DNA of 64,000 nt from Chondrus crispus. Lineage: Eukaryota; Rhodophyta; Florideophyceae; Gigartinales; Gigartinaceae. Made by a program: the position numbers and the translations under genes. This document shows positions 63,672 to 64,000 of the stretch, in pieces (positions within the stretch are counted from its first letter, which is position 1; every line of letters starts with the position of its first letter). The stretch spans positions 217,819-281,818 of the forward strand of contig NW_005178479.1 of the NCBI RefSeq assembly GCF_000350225.1, read 5' to 3'. The notes under the pieces were generated by a model. That model saw nothing but the letters and a program-made list of their open reading frames with translations. It ran no database searches and was not told the origin of the DNA.

Positions 63672-63698
63672 GAGAACCTCAGCCCGCAGCAGCTGAGG
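63662..63698 (+). promoter_or_regulatory. -1 ribosomal frameshift signal
   Basis: Slippery heptamer A-AAA-AAC (63662-63668) directly before the gag TAG, an 8-nt spacer, then a 7-bp stem CCTCAGC (63677-63683) with GCTGAGG (63692-63698) around an 8-nt loop. The -1 frame continues as pol. Confidence 0.8.
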
Positions 63699-64000
63699 GG
63701 GACACGGTCACATCCCCGGATCACTCGCTCAGGGTGGCGGAACCGTCCTCACCTCCCGAGACGGAGAAGCGGTACCGGATACTAGGCCGCAAACACACTG
63801 GGCCATCCCAGCGAGACCCCGACCCCGAACGGCTCGGTACCTTACGCCGACCATGGCGAAGAAACACCCCCCCGCTTGCAAGGGGTGTTAGCCATCCCGA
63901 GACAGTGCTCGCGCTGTCTCGGCGGAATTACAAGGTCTACGCAGACCTTGGATTATCCCCGTCGATATTGGTGCGCAAGCTCACAATATTAGATACAGGG
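63668..64000 (+). CDS. Pol, 5' end (protease active site at window edge)
   Basis: The -1 frame from the slippery site is open for 111 codons to the window end. A Pro/charged linker leads to KVYADLGLSPSILVRKLTILDTG; the final three residues are the D-T-G motif of retroviral aspartic proteases. Reverse transcriptase and integrase should follow outside the window. Confidence 0.75.

Overview
The window reads as nuclear DNA of a gene-compact, intron-poor eukaryote, and a red alga (florideophyte-like, Chondrus type) is the best inference. Single-exon genes of up to 2 kb of protein lie beside dense LTR retrotransposons. The only introns seen are short (72-107 nt, GT-AG, CTAAC-like branch sites). A tRNA-Asp gene carries an 11-nt insertion in its D-arm, a trait known from red algae. 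Taxonomy is inferred, not proven. Two assembly gaps are present (4982-5950 and 27069-27955).

Layout. 1-2.5 kb: decayed Ty3-type integrase end, a histone-H3-tail-like fragment on the minus strand, and a promoter-like hairpin. 2.5-6 kb: no convincing gene. 6-18.4 kb: housekeeping block with a SHAQKYF-MYB protein carrying an SCA7-like Cys/His motif, an RWDD1/Gir2-like protein, phosphatidylinositol synthase, an LSm10-like Sm protein (three exons) and the giant ribosome-biogenesis protein URB1. 18.8-32.9 kb: a dispersed cluster of four chymotrypsin-fold (S1) type I membrane proteins. Two keep the catalytic triad, one has lost all three catalytic residues, and one is cut by a gap and has lost the catalytic His. 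Among them sit a TIR element, a long hairpin and two tRNA genes. 33.4-36.9 kb: prohibitin 1 and a frame-broken cysteine-rich secreted or membrane protein.

39-64 kb is nested retroelement DNA. A 1,553-bp palindrome has LTRs at both ends and the first codons of a histone H3 in its centre. It abuts a truncated minus-strand Ty3 element. Next is a decayed plus-strand Ty3 element, interrupted inside integrase by a 622-bp LTR. That LTR and its polypurine tract end a large minus-strand chromodomain element whose 3' part carries two unrecognised antisense ORFs. The window closes with a plus-strand element that has an intact Gag and a textbook -1 frameshift signal into Pol; the protease DTG motif is the last sequence present.

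Most notable: H3-tail fragments in two retroelement-rich places, the LTR-capped palindrome, the antisense two-ORF module between two polypurine tracts, the D-arm tRNA insertion, the pseudoprotease cluster, and a recurring TACCCTT/AAGGGTA palindrome in intergenic DNA.
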